DNA of 64,000 nt from an uncultured Opitutaceae bacterium (GCA_903919205.1 CAIXHE010000109.1:36078-100077), one strand, 5' to 3'; numbered from the stretch's first letter, positions 20,375 through 28,742 are shown. The notes: generated by a model not told the origin, from the letters alone. Numbers and translations: made by a program.

Positions 20375-20402
20375 TAACCAAAGAGAAGAGGTATATAAAT
20401 TG

Positions 20403-22211
20403 ATGAAAACCAAGGGAAAACGATCTACCCCAAAACGCGTTCCCCTGCCCAAGTGCAGGACGGGGATCCGTGGGCTGGATGAAATCACCGGCGGGGGTCT
20501 CCCCTTGGGACGGCCGACCTTGGTGTGCGGGGGCGCCGGCTGCGGCAAGACCCTCCTGGCGACCGAATTCCTCGTCCGAGGCGCTACCCTGTACCACGAG
20601 GCGGGGGTTCTGATGTCGTTCGAGGAGACCGAGGCCGAGCTGACCGCAAACGTGGCCTCGCTGGGCTTCGACCTCGCCTCGCTCACGAAGCACAAGATGC
20701 TGGTCATCGACTACGTCCACATTGAGTCCGGCGACGTCCAAGAGAGCGGCGACTACGACCTGGAGGGCCTCTTCGTTCGCCTCAACTTTGCGATAGACTC
20801 CGTGGGCGCCAAGCGCGTGGTGCTCGATTCCCTGGAGGCACTGTTCTCGGGCCTGCGCAACGAGGCCGTGCTGCGGGCCGAGCTTCGGCGGCTGTTCCGC
20901 TGGTTGAAGGACAAGGGCGTGACCGCCATCATCACCGCGGAGCGCGGGCGGGACCACCTGACGCGCCACGGCCTGGAGGAGTATGTGTCCGACTGCGTGA
21001 TCCTGCTCGACCACCGGGTGAACGACCAGATCGCGACGAGACACATGCGGGTCGTCAAGTACCGCGGCGCCCTTCACGGCACGAACGAATTTCCGTTCCT
21101 GATCGGGCATGACGGCCTGAGCGTGCAGCCCATCACCTCGCTCTCCCTCAACCACCGGGTGTCCAGCGATCGCATCGCGACCGGCATCCCCCGGCTCGAC
21201 GCGATGCTCGGAGGCCGCGGCTTCTTCCGCGGGAGCAGCATCCTGCTCACCGGAACGCCCGGCACCGGAAAGACCATCGTCGCGGCGAACTTCGCCCATG
21301 CGGCGTGTCATCGGGGAGAGCGAGTGCTGTTCTTCTCCTTCGAGGAGTCACCGCACCAGATCGTGCGCAACATGAACTCGATCGGCCTGGATCTCGAGCC
21401 GCTCGTGAAACGCAAACTCCTGCGGTTCCACTCGGCGCGCCCTTCGCTGTACGGCCTCGAGATGCACCTCTCGACGATGTTCAAGGAGATCCAGGCCTTC
21501 GAGCCCCAGGTCGTGATCATGGACCCGATCACCAGCCTCATGAACGCTGGCACCGAATCGGAGGGGAAGGGCATGGTGACCCGCCTCATCGACTACCTGA
21601 AGGCGCGCCAGATCACCTCGCTCTTCACGAGCCTGACCCAAGGGGGACACGTGCTCGCCACGAGCGAGGCCGCGATGTCCTCGCTCATGGACTCGTGGCT
21701 CCTGCTGCAGGACTTTGAGGGCAACGGCGAGCGCAACCGCGTCCTCTACGTGCTCAAGGCTCGAGGGATGGCGCATTCGAACCAGATCCGCGAGTTTCTC
21801 ATCTCCGACAAGGGGATCGACTTGGTCGACGCCTACATCGGTACCAGCGGGGTGCTCACGGGCTCGGCGAGGGCCGCCCAGACCGCGCGAGAAAAGGCCG
21901 AGGTCCTTGCCGGCCAGCAGGAGGCCGCCCGCAGAAAGCGGGAGCTGGAGCGCGCGCGCGTCGCGCTGGAGCGGCAGATCTCCGCGCTGCGCTCCGAGCA
22001 CGAGGCAAGCGCGGAGGAACTGCGCCGGATCGACGAGCAGGTCGGCACGCGGACGCGGATGCTGAAGACCGAGCGCACGGAGCTCGGTCGCCTCCGCCAG
22101 GCGGACGCCACCCTCGCGGACGGAGCGAGGGACGGGGCGCGGGACGGAGCCCGAGATGGGGACGGGAATGGAGCGAGCGATGGCTCGCACGAGGGGCGCG
22201 CACGGCGATGA
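20403..22211 (+). CDS. kaiC: KaiC-like double-domain ATPase
   Basis: This is a 602-residue protein with two RecA-fold KaiC domains. Domain 1 has P-loop GGAGCGKT and the paired catalytic acids in MSFEETEAEL. Domain 2 has P-loop GTPGTGKT, FFSFEESPHQ and Walker B VVIMDPITS. Beyond about residue 490 comes a charged coiled coil (QEAARRKRELERARVALERQISALRSEHEASAEEL), then a degenerate DGARDGARDGARDG repeat. Outside cyanobacteria such proteins act in stress adaptation and signalling with KaiB and a kinase, as arranged here. Start 20403 is preceded by a purine-rich GAGAAGAGG and an unusually AT-rich TATATAAAT. The next gene overlaps by 4 nt. Confidence 0.92.
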   Translation: MKTKGKRSTPKRVPLPKCRTGIRGLDEITGGGLPLGRPTLVCGGAGCGKTLLATEFLVRGATLYHEAGVLMSFEETEAELTANVASLGFDLASLTKHKMLVIDYVHIESGDVQESGDYDLEGLFVRLNFAIDSVGAKRVVLDSLEALFSGLRNEAVLRAELRRLFRWLKDKGVTAIITAERGRDHLTRHGLEEYVSDCVILLDHRVNDQIATRHMRVVKYRGALHGTNEFPFLIGHDGLSVQPITSLSLNHRVSSDRIATGIPRLDAMLGGRGFFRGSSILLTGTPGTGKTIVAANFAHAACHRGERVLFFSFEESPHQIVRNMNSIGLDLEPLVKRKLLRFHSARPSLYGLEMHLSTMFKEIQAFEPQVVIMDPITSLMNAGTESEGKGMVTRLIDYLKARQITSLFTSLTQGGHVLATSEAAMSSLMDSWLLLQDFEGNGERNRVLYVLKARGMAHSNQIREFLISDKGIDLVDAYIGTSGVLTGSARAAQTAREKAEVLAGQQEAARRKRELERARVALERQISALRSEHEASAEELRRIDEQVGTRTRMLKTERTELGRLRQADATLADGARDGARDGARDGDGNGASDGSHEGRARR

Positions 22212-22537
22212 AGCGTGCAAAGAAGAGCACCCCCCCCAAGAAGCGGGGCCGACTCACGGCGAAGCTCTGGCAACTTCGGCTCTACGTCATGGACCAGACG
22301 CCCAAGTCGATGGAGGCCCTTACAAATCTGAAAAAGCTCTGCGAGACCCACCTCAAGGGACGCTATCGCATCAAGGTGGTGGACCTGCTCAAGGATCCCC
22401 GCCTCGCCAAGGGCGACCAGATCCTGGCCATACCCACCGTCGTGAGGTTACTGCCCCGCCCCGTGCGAACGATCATCGGTACGCTATCCGACATGGAGAA
22501 GGCCCTGTTGGGCCTCGACCTGCGCGCCTCTGATTGA
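22208..22537 (+). CDS. kaiB: KaiB-like thioredoxin-fold protein 1
   Basis: This is a 109-residue protein. A basic head (residues 1-18, MKRAKKSTPPKKRGRLTAKL) precedes the KaiB core WQLRLYVMDQTPKSMEALTNLKKLCETHL...YRIKVVDLLKDPRLAKGDQILAIPTVVRLLPRPVRTIIGTL. The cis-proline-like AIPT segment and the DLLKDP motif are typical of KaiB. It probably binds the KaiC ring. The ATG overlaps the kaiC stop. Confidence 0.9.
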   Translation: MKRAKKSTPPKKRGRLTAKLWQLRLYVMDQTPKSMEALTNLKKLCETHLKGRYRIKVVDLLKDPRLAKGDQILAIPTVVRLLPRPVRTIIGTLSDMEKALLGLDLRASD

Positions 22538-22578
22538 ACGGCTCCCACTGAAGAAAAAAAAGAGCATCCGCACCACCG

Positions 22579-22596
22579 GGGCCTTCCGGAAGGCCC
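22579..22596. repeat. 18-nt perfect palindrome between the two kaiB genes
   Basis: GGGCCTTCC-GGAAGGCCC lies 17 nt before the GTG start of the second kaiB and 17 nt after an eight-A run (22554-22561). As RNA it would form a tight hairpin that could lower or tune translation of the second kaiB. Confidence 0.5.
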
Positions 22597-22613
22597 TGGC
22601 AAGCAACACACGG

Positions 22614-22901
22614 GTGACCTACGTGCTGCGGCTCTATGTCGCCGGAGCCACGGCGCGCTCGCGCGAGGCCCTCCGGAGTGTCCACGACGTATGCGAGGCG
22701 CAACTCGGCTCTCGCTACGACCTGCAGGTGGTCGACATCTACCAGGAGCCCGCCCTGGCGCGCAAGAGCCAGATCGTCGCCACTCCCACCCTCGTTCGGG
22801 AGCGCCCGCTTCCCGTGAGGCGCTTCATCGGCAACATGATGAACTCGGGCAAGTTTCTACTGTCCTGCGACGCCGGCAGGGGAGCGGGTGATTCCCCATG
22901 A
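22614..22901 (+). CDS. kaiB: KaiB-like thioredoxin-fold protein 2
   Basis: This is a second KaiB core, VTYVLRLYVAGATARSREALRSVHDVCEAQL...YDLQVVDIYQEPALARKSQIVATPTLVRERPLPVRRFIGNM. It is only distantly similar to its upstream neighbour. The start is uncertain. GTG at 22614 begins exactly at the fold, giving 95 residues. The frame stays open upstream to about 22548 and would add a basic head like that of the first KaiB, but only via a CTG. A run of eight A (22554-22561) and an 18-nt perfect palindrome (22579-22596) lie in this interval. The stop overlaps the kinase start (ATGA). Confidence 0.82.
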   Translation: MTYVLRLYVAGATARSREALRSVHDVCEAQLGSRYDLQVVDIYQEPALARKSQIVATPTLVRERPLPVRRFIGNMMNSGKFLLSCDAGRGAGDSP

Positions 22902-24130
22902 AGCCCCCGAGGCCACACCGCCCGTTCCGGGGCCGACTCGCGCTCGCCGAGGCTAGGATGCGCATGGAGGAGGCGGAGCAGGCCCTTCGGGCGATCCTCT
23001 CGGGCGAGGTGGACACCCTGGTCGTGCCCGGAGAGCTCGGTCCGAGGGTCTACACCCTCCGGGGCGAAGAGAGCGCCTACCGCACGCTGATCGAGTCCAT
23101 GAACGAGGGGGCGCTCACGATCACCCGCCGGATGCTCATCCTCTTCTCGAACCGATGCTTCGCACGGATGGTGGGGTGCCCGCTCAAGCGGGTGATAGGA
23201 ACCGACTTCACCCGCTTTCTTTCCCGGGCGGACCGGGCTGCGTTCCGCCAGATGCTCGGTGCCGCCGAGGGGGATGATGCCAAGATACGGCTCGTCCTCC
23301 GCGGCGTCGACGGCACGCAGACGCCCGTGCAGGTCTCCGTCAACCAGGGCGATGGAGGAGGTTCGCGCGCGGTCCCGATCGGGCTTGTCGTCACGGACCT
23401 GACCGAGGCGCAGCGCACCGAGACCCTGATGCGGGCGCTCACCCACCGGGTCGTCCAGGTCCAGGAGGCCGAGCGCGGGCGGGTGGCCCTCGAGCTCCAC
23501 GACGGCATCACCCAGCTGATCTGCGCCGTGCTCTTCAGAAGCCAGGCTCTGCTGGAAAGTTTTGAGGGCGGCAGCGGGCCGCTCAAAAGCGATGCCCTCG
23601 CGCTGCGCGACCTGGCGAGCAGGACCGCCGAGGAGGTCGAGCGCATATCGCACGACCTGAGGCCGAGCATTCTGGACCAGCTCGGCCTGGTCGCGGCCCT
23701 GCGCAACGCCGTCGAAAGCTTCTCCGAGCGCACCGGGGTGCCTTCCCGGATCACGTGCACGAACATGCCCACCCGACTCAACATCGACAGCGAGCTCACG
23801 CTCTACCGCATCCTCCAGGAGGCCCTCAGGAACATCGAGAAGCACGCCGACGCGCGGGGGGTGACGGTGAGCCTGACGCAGTCTCGGCTGTTCGTGCAGC
23901 TCAGCGTCAGGGACGACGGGCAGGGCTTCGACACGAGGCGCAGGAAGGCGGGGCAGGGACCCGACCGCGTGGACGGCCTCGGGATCGCGGGAATGCGCGA
24001 GCGCGCCGCGCACGTGGGCGGGGCCCTCTCGCTCACCTCCGTGCTCAAGTCGGGCACGGAAATCCGCGCGACGATACCGAAGGAAGCCGCGCGGCCCCGG
24101 CGCAAGGCTTCGCGCCAGGCTAGGGTTTGA
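22898..24130 (+). CDS. PAS-containing histidine kinase, NarX/DegS type (HisKA_3)
   Basis: This is a 410-residue soluble kinase without membrane helices. An N-terminal helix (about 15-45) leads to a PAS-like domain (about 60-170). Next is the HisKA_3 dimerisation box ALELHDGITQLICAVLF with the phospho-accepting His, and a HATPase domain with LYRILQEALRNIEKHADA (N box) and GLGIAGMRERA (G box). It closes the kaiC-kaiB-kaiB operon by 4-nt overlap, so its input is probably the Kai complex. No cognate regulator is adjacent; the NarL/FixJ regulator at 37035-37712 is a possible partner. Its stop codon lies inside the next promoter element. Confidence 0.9.
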   Translation: MKPPRPHRPFRGRLALAEARMRMEEAEQALRAILSGEVDTLVVPGELGPRVYTLRGEESAYRTLIESMNEGALTITRRMLILFSNRCFARMVGCPLKRVIGTDFTRFLSRADRAAFRQMLGAAEGDDAKIRLVLRGVDGTQTPVQVSVNQGDGGGSRAVPIGLVVTDLTEAQRTETLMRALTHRVVQVQEAERGRVALELHDGITQLICAVLFRSQALLESFEGGSGPLKSDALALRDLASRTAEEVERISHDLRPSILDQLGLVAALRNAVESFSERTGVPSRITCTNMPTRLNIDSELTLYRILQEALRNIEKHADARGVTVSLTQSRLFVQLSVRDDGQGFDTRRRKAGQGPDRVDGLGIAGMRERAAHVGGALSLTSVLKSGTEIRATIPKEAARPRRKASRQARV

Positions 24131-24164
24131 CCCCATTGGTGGGCCTGTTCCTTCGGCGCATGCT
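24123..24164 (+). promoter_or_regulatory. Shared promoter element, 24.2-kb operon
   Basis: GGGTTTGACCCCAT, 22 nt, CATGCT. Predicted start 24171, leader 57 nt. The stop codon of the upstream kinase (24128-24130) lies inside the element. Confidence 0.65.
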
Positions 24165-24227
24165 CCTGACCTCAGGAGGGGCCGCTGCGGCATCCCGCGC
24201 GCAGACGACCCGCCTGAGCCCACCACC

Positions 24228-24917
24228 ATGCATCCGCGCAGCCAGCTATCAGGATCCCAACTCCGCACCTATGAGCGCATCTTCCAGCACCCGATGTCCC
24301 ACAACCTGGGCTGGCACGACGTCTACGGCATGTTCAGCCAGCTGGGCACGGTCGAGACCGAGCCCAACGGCAACACGAAGGTGACGCGCAACGGGCAGTT
24401 CATCACGCTGCCGCCCCACCGCACGAAGGACGTCTCCGAGGACCACGAGGTCATGGTCCTCAGGCATTTCCTTGAGCAGACGGAGATACCGGAATTCAAG
24501 GCGCCCGAGCTCGAGGGCCATTGGTTGGTGGTCATCGATCACCACGAGGCCCGGCTCTTCAACTCCGGGGTTCCTGGGTCCGAGGCGGCGAAGATGCTGA
24601 CCAACGAGCCCCACTACTTCCGCCATGCAGCGCATTCGAGGGAGTTCGCCGAGGGCGAGGAGAAGCCGGACCCGAACACCTTCTTCACCCCGCTGGCGAA
24701 CGCCCTCAAGGGGGCCCGCAAGGTTCTCGTCTTCGGCAACGGCACGGGGATGAGCAGCGAGATGGACCAGTTCGTGGGCTGGCTTAAGAAGCACCGACCC
24801 GAGCTCTCCCGCCGCGTGGTGGGCTCGGTCGTCGTCAACGAGAACCACCTCTCCGACGGCCAGCTCCTCGAGAAGGCGCGGGTGTTCTTCGCCGGCCTGC
24901 CGGACGCCCACACATGA
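24228..24917 (+). CDS. Conserved hypothetical protein, possible release-factor-fold domain
   Basis: This is a 229-residue soluble protein. The first 100 residues are polar with no recognised motif (HPMSHNLGWHDVYGMFSQLG). The C-terminal half reads HWLVVIDHHEARLFNSG...TFFTPLANALKGARKVLVFGNGTGMSSEMDQFVGWLKKH...RVVGSVVVNENHLSDGQLLEKAR. Its strand-helix rhythm and the GNGTG..SEMDQF segment remind me of the eRF1-domain-like BaeRF/host-attachment families, but this is a guess. It has its own element-type promoter with a 57-nt leader, and overlaps the oxidoreductase gene by 4 nt. Confidence 0.6.
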   Translation: MHPRSQLSGSQLRTYERIFQHPMSHNLGWHDVYGMFSQLGTVETEPNGNTKVTRNGQFITLPPHRTKDVSEDHEVMVLRHFLEQTEIPEFKAPELEGHWLVVIDHHEARLFNSGVPGSEAAKMLTNEPHYFRHAAHSREFAEGEEKPDPNTFFTPLANALKGARKVLVFGNGTGMSSEMDQFVGWLKKHRPELSRRVVGSVVVNENHLSDGQLLEKARVFFAGLPDAHT

Positions 24918-25852
24918 AGCTGATGAAGTGCGTCTGCATCTTTCGGTACGGAGGCCCCGAGGTGCTCGCCTACGAGGACGCGCCGTGTCCCCACCCGGGA
25001 GACGGGGAGGTGCTCGTGCGGGTCCACGCCGCCGGCGTGAACCCGGTCGACTGGAAGATCCGCGAGGGTTTCCTGGTCGAGAAGATCCGCCACACCCTGC
25101 CGCTCGTTCTCGGGTGGGACGTGTCCGGGGTCGTGCATTCGATCGGCGGCAACCTCAAGCGCCTGAAGGTCGGGGACGAGGTCATGAGTTGCCCGGATGT
25201 CGCCCGGGACGGGGCCTATGCGGAATACATCGTCATCAAGGAGTCCGAGGTGGCCCTGAAGCCCGCGTCGGTGGACCATCTGCATGCAGCAGGCCTGCCG
25301 ATGGCCGGCCTCACCGCATGGCAGGCCCTCTTCGAGCATGGCGCCCTGGCGAAGGGCCAGCGCGTGCTGATCCAGGGGGCCGCGGGCGGCGTCGGCAGCA
25401 TGGCGCTCCAGCTCGCCAAGTGGAAGGGCGCGTTCGTCGCCGGCACCGCCTCGGAGGGCAACCATGACTTCCTGAGAAAACTCGGGATCGACCAGGTGGT
25501 CGACTACCAGCGGGAGCGCTTCGAGGACGTGGTCGGGCCCGTAGACGTGGTGATCGACACCCAGGGAGGCGACGTGCAGGAGCGCTCCTGGAAGGTGCTC
25601 AAGCCCGGCGGGATCCTGGTCTCCGTGGTGAGCCCGCCCTCCGAGACTCTGGCGGCCCAATTCAAGGCGCGGGGTGTCTTCTTCTTCGCCCGCTCGGACA
25701 TCGGTCAACTGGCCGAACTCGCCAAGCTGGTGGACAGCGAGAACCTGAAGGTCATCGTCGAGACCACGTTACCCCTGTCGGACGCGACCCGGGGCCAGGA
25801 GCTGAGCCAGCGGGGCCATGCCCGCGGCAAGATCGTCCTGAGGGTGGTGTAG
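24914..25852 (+). CDS. MDR-family zinc-independent oxidoreductase (quinone reductase-like)
   Basis: This is a 312-residue NADPH-dependent enzyme of the medium-chain dehydrogenase family. The GroES-like part has the pattern GGPEVLAYED and VHAAGVNPVDWKIREG. The nucleotide site is GAAGGVGSMALQLAKWKGAFVAGTAS (about 150-175). Catalytic and structural zinc ligands are missing, as in quinone oxidoreductases. Start 24914 overlaps the previous stop; an ATG at 24923 is an alternative. It probably reduces quinones or reactive carbonyls under stress. Confidence 0.88.
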   Translation: MKLMKCVCIFRYGGPEVLAYEDAPCPHPGDGEVLVRVHAAGVNPVDWKIREGFLVEKIRHTLPLVLGWDVSGVVHSIGGNLKRLKVGDEVMSCPDVARDGAYAEYIVIKESEVALKPASVDHLHAAGLPMAGLTAWQALFEHGALAKGQRVLIQGAAGGVGSMALQLAKWKGAFVAGTASEGNHDFLRKLGIDQVVDYQRERFEDVVGPVDVVIDTQGGDVQERSWKVLKPGGILVSVVSPPSETLAAQFKARGVFFFARSDIGQLAELAKLVDSENLKVIVETTLPLSDATRGQELSQRGHARGKIVLRVV

Positions 25853-25876
25853 GGCGCCCCGATGACCGGCCCACGT

Positions 25877-25919
25877 GGGGTTTTACCCCATGGTCCCCGC
25901 GCCGGGTCCGGGTTACGCT
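25877..25919 (+). promoter_or_regulatory. Shared promoter element, PRC-barrel to phosphatase operon
   Basis: A near-perfect palindrome GGGGTTTTACCCC followed by AT, 22 nt, TACGCT. Predicted start 25926, leader 58 nt. It would drive about 8 kb including aldolase, RpiB, phosphoglucomutase and glucan phosphorylase. Confidence 0.7.
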
Positions 25920-25983
25920 CCGGGACTCTAAGGTCAGGGCGCCCCGCGGGGTCGTCCGGCATCAGAAAGCGAACCTCCCTTCC

Positions 25984-26697
25984 ATGCTCATCCACACCCA
26001 GGCCCTGATAGGAAAGAGGCTGGACGCCCTCGACGGCGAGATCGGGTCCCTCCAGGACATCTATTTCGACGACGAGGGGTGGGCCGTGCGCTACCTGGTG
26101 GCCGACACGGGCTCGTGGATGCACGGCCGGCTGGTGCTCCTGGCGCCCAACGCCATCGGGCACGTCTCGCCCAGCTCGGGCTCGCTGACGATCAACCTCA
26201 CGACCAGTCAGATCGAGGCGAGCCCGCCCATCGAGTCGCACAAGCCCGTGTCGCGGCAATACGAGATCGACTACTACCGCCACTACGGGTGGCCCGCCTA
26301 CTGGGACGAGGGCGCGAGCTGGAGCGCGGGCGGGCTGCCCGAGCTTCTGAGCCCGCTTCAGGCCGAGGTCGTTGACCTGTTCGCCCCGCGGCGGCGTGAG
26401 GACCCGCACCTTCGGAGCGTGCTCGGCGTGCTGGGCTATGAGGTCCAGTCCAAGGAGCGCCCCATCGGCACGCTGGCCGGCCTGCGGCTGGATGAGAAGG
26501 CCTGGCGCGTGAGGCAGATCGTGGTCGGCGCCGGGTTGTGGCCCCGCAAGAGCGAGATCCGCATACCGGTCAACCAGGTTGAAGATATCAGCTACGAGGA
26601 ATCCAAGATCTTCCTGAGCTCGGACAAGGAAGCCCCGCCGTCGGACGAGGTTCCGGCGGTCCACGACTCCAACGGTGAATCCGGGCTCTGGGACTGA
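25984..26697 (+). CDS. Tandem PRC-barrel domain protein
   Basis: This is a 237-residue protein with two PRC-barrel units: residues 8-75 (IGKRLDALDGEIGSLQDIYFDDEGWAVRYLVADTG) and 150-215 (YEVQSKERPIGTLAGLRLDEKAWRVRQIVVGAG). Between them is a linker rich in Tyr/Trp. PRC barrels occur in photosynthetic reaction centres, RNA-processing proteins and many stress-linked proteins of unknown role. It is the first gene of a long plus-strand operon running to 34208, and has one of the best promoter elements (near-perfect palindrome, TACGCT at the 22-nt distance). Confidence 0.85.
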   Translation: MLIHTQALIGKRLDALDGEIGSLQDIYFDDEGWAVRYLVADTGSWMHGRLVLLAPNAIGHVSPSSGSLTINLTTSQIEASPPIESHKPVSRQYEIDYYRHYGWPAYWDEGASWSAGGLPELLSPLQAEVVDLFAPRRREDPHLRSVLGVLGYEVQSKERPIGTLAGLRLDEKAWRVRQIVVGAGLWPRKSEIRIPVNQVEDISYEESKIFLSSDKEAPPSDEVPAVHDSNGESGLWD

Positions 26698-26721
26698 TCC
26701 CGGAAGGGGCCCCTACATCTC

Positions 26722-27132
26722 ATGAAAAACAATCCAATAAACAAGGGCGTCATCAGCGAGGACTTCAAGGGCACGGGGCCCATCTCCGAGCGGGACATCC
26801 ACCACCGGGCCGCGGAGCTGTCCGAGATCGACGGGCGCGCGCACCTGCCCCCGACCGATGCGGAAGTGGAGCAGGCCCAGCGCGAGCTGACCGGGGGAGA
26901 GGATATCGACGCGCGCGAGGCCGCAATCGATGCGCTCCCGGAGTCCGAGCGCTGGGATCCCGTCCCGGGCAGCAAGGGATTCGAGACGCCGGGCGGCATC
27001 AGCGAGGACATGGACGACGAGGGCCGGAGCATGAGCGAGCAGATGGTCGAGCAGGGGGTCGAGGAAGCCGAGCACGACCAGATGCTCCAAGCCGCGAAGG
27101 CCGCCGAGAAGACCGACCGAGAGGACGCCTGA
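26722..27132 (+). CDS. Small acidic hypothetical protein
   Basis: This is a 136-residue, strongly acidic and hydrophilic protein without membrane segments, likely extended or disordered. It contains the segment EVEQAQRELTGGEDIDAREAAID, which recurs in the 64-residue protein at 49668-49862 (DYEQAKRDLTGETDGDLQDARIS). The remainder (ESERWDPVPGSKGFETPG, EDMDDEGRSMSEQMVEQGVEEAEHDQM) matches nothing I know. It sits 24 nt downstream of the PRC-barrel gene and is part of the same operon. Confidence 0.65.
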   Translation: MKNNPINKGVISEDFKGTGPISERDIHHRAAELSEIDGRAHLPPTDAEVEQAQRELTGGEDIDAREAAIDALPESERWDPVPGSKGFETPGGISEDMDDEGRSMSEQMVEQGVEEAEHDQMLQAAKAAEKTDREDA

Positions 27133-27181
27133 AGCCCCTCCGTCCATCAAAGAGCCATACGGAAACGTCCCAATACCCATC

Positions 27182-27688
27182 ATGAGCAGTTCCACCGTAG
27201 CCATCTTCTCCACCCACGAGGGCGCAGAGGGGGCGATCACCGACCTCCAAAGGTCGGGATACGACATGAAGCGCCTTTCCATCGTAGGTCGCGACTACAC
27301 CACGGACGAGCACGTCGTGGGATACTACACCACGGGCGACCGCATGAAGACCTGGGGCAGGAATGGCGCCTTCTGGGGCGGGATCTGGGGCCTTCTGTTC
27401 GGCTCCGCCTTCTTCTTCGTGCCCGGGGTCGGCCCCCTGCTGGTGGCCGGGCCCATGGTCGCCTGGATCGTTTCCGGGCTCGAGGGGGCCCTGGTGGTCG
27501 GCGGCCTGAGCGCCCTCGGCGCGGGGCTCGTGAGCCTCGGCATACCGAAGGACAGCGTCCTTCGCTACGAGACGGCGATCAAGAACGACAAGTTCTTGGT
27601 GGTGGCGGACGGGACCGCCGTGGACGTGGCCCGCGCGAAGGAGATCCTGTCCCACTTCCATCCCGACTCGGTCGACCTGCATCCCTAG
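27182..27688 (+). CDS. General-stress-like membrane protein with Gly-rich hairpin (DUF1269/GsiB-17M-like)
   Basis: This is a 168-residue protein. The N-terminal 55 residues form an alpha/beta unit (TVAIFSTHEGAEGAITDLQRSGYDMKRLSIVGRDYTTDEHVVGYY). Two glycine-rich hydrophobic segments follow (about 60-85, FWGGIWGLLFGSAFFFVPGVGPLL, and 90-118). The C-terminus returns to a soluble fold (NDKFLVVADGTAVDVARAKEIL). This layout fits DUF1269 and general stress protein 17M relatives. Molecular function is unknown. It is the third gene of the operon. Confidence 0.75.
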   Translation: MSSSTVAIFSTHEGAEGAITDLQRSGYDMKRLSIVGRDYTTDEHVVGYYTTGDRMKTWGRNGAFWGGIWGLLFGSAFFFVPGVGPLLVAGPMVAWIVSGLEGALVVGGLSALGAGLVSLGIPKDSVLRYETAIKNDKFLVVADGTAVDVARAKEILSHFHPDSVDLHP

Positions 27689-27699
27689 GAACCGCCCCC

Positions 27700-28725
27700 A
27701 TGCCTGCATCCATCATGCGCTCCACAGTCGAGGCGCTGCTCGCCCCGGGAAAGGGGCTGCTCGCGGCCGACGAGAGCCTGAAGACGATCGGGAAGAGATT
27801 CGAGGCCCTCGGCATAGCCTGCACGGAGGAGAGCCGGCGCAACTACCGGGCGATGCTGATCACGACCCCCACGCTGCCCGAGCACATCAGCGGGGTCATC
27901 CTCTACGACGAGACCCTACGGCAGAAGGTGGGCGACGCGCTGATACCCGATGTGCTGTCGCGCAGCGGTGTGATCCCCGGAATCAAGGTGGACAAGGGGA
28001 CCGTCGCCCTGCCGTCCCTGCCCGGGGAGAAGGTGACGGAGGGGCTGGACGGGCTGCGCGAGCGCCTCGCGGAGTACTGGCGCCTCGGCGCGCGGTTCAC
28101 CAAGTGGCGGGCCGTGATCGCTGTGTCGGCCCAGCTTCCCTCCCGCGCCTGCATCGACGCCAACACGCAGGCCCTGGCGCGCTTTGCCGCCCTTTGCCAG
28201 GAGGCGAGCCTGGTGCCGATCATCGAGCCGGAGGTCCTGATGGATGGAAACCACACGCTCCAGCGCTGCGAGGAGGTCACGACCCGCGTCCTGTCCAACC
28301 TCTTTGACCACCTTTCGGAGTACCAGGTGTCGCTGGAGAAGATGATCCTGAAGACCGGCATGGTGCTTCCAGGAAGGGACTCCCCGGACACAGCGCCGGA
28401 CTGGGAGGTCGCCGAGGGCACGCTGCGCTGCCTACGCCGCTCGGTCCCCTCGGCCGTTCCCGGGATCGTGTTCCTCTCCGGCGGCCAGAGCAGCGTGGCC
28501 GCAACCGCGAGGCTCAACGCGATCTGCGCCATGGGGCGCGCCCCGTGGACGCTCAGCTTCTCCTTCGGGCGGGCCCTGCAGAACGACGCGATGGCGGCCT
28601 GGCGAGGCCTGGCGGCAAACGTCCCGGCGGCGCAGGACGCCCTCAGGCACCGCACGGAGTGCAACGGCCTGGCCGTCCAGGGAAAATACTCCTCCCAGAT
28701 CGAGCGGGCGTCGCCCCTCGACTAG
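27700..28725 (+). CDS. Class I fructose-bisphosphate aldolase
   Basis: This is a 341-residue Schiff-base aldolase. It opens with LLAPGKGLLAADES (family GKGILAADES). The substrate segment is ARFTKWRAVI. The Schiff-base lysine lies in KMILKTGMVLPG (about residue 220), and phosphate-binding motifs VFLSGGQSS and LSFSFGRALQ follow. All catalytic positions that I can recognise are present. The usual start is at 27700; an ATG at 27715 is possible. Alongside RpiB, phosphoglucomutase and glucan phosphorylase it feeds or drains the hexose-phosphate pool used by the phosphoketolase. Confidence 0.95.
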   Translation: MPASIMRSTVEALLAPGKGLLAADESLKTIGKRFEALGIACTEESRRNYRAMLITTPTLPEHISGVILYDETLRQKVGDALIPDVLSRSGVIPGIKVDKGTVALPSLPGEKVTEGLDGLRERLAEYWRLGARFTKWRAVIAVSAQLPSRACIDANTQALARFAALCQEASLVPIIEPEVLMDGNHTLQRCEEVTTRVLSNLFDHLSEYQVSLEKMILKTGMVLPGRDSPDTAPDWEVAEGTLRCLRRSVPSAVPGIVFLSGGQSSVAATARLNAICAMGRAPWTLSFSFGRALQNDAMAAWRGLAANVPAAQDALRHRTECNGLAVQGKYSSQIERASPLD

Positions 28726-28742
28726 TCCCCGCACCCCCAACC

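Noticed and set aside
22100..22175. Tandem GACGGAGC-like repeat at the end of kaiC as a possible mobile or CRISPR-type repeat
   Set aside because: It is a short in-frame codon repeat (DGAR) inside the coding region; spacing is too short and units too few for CRISPR.
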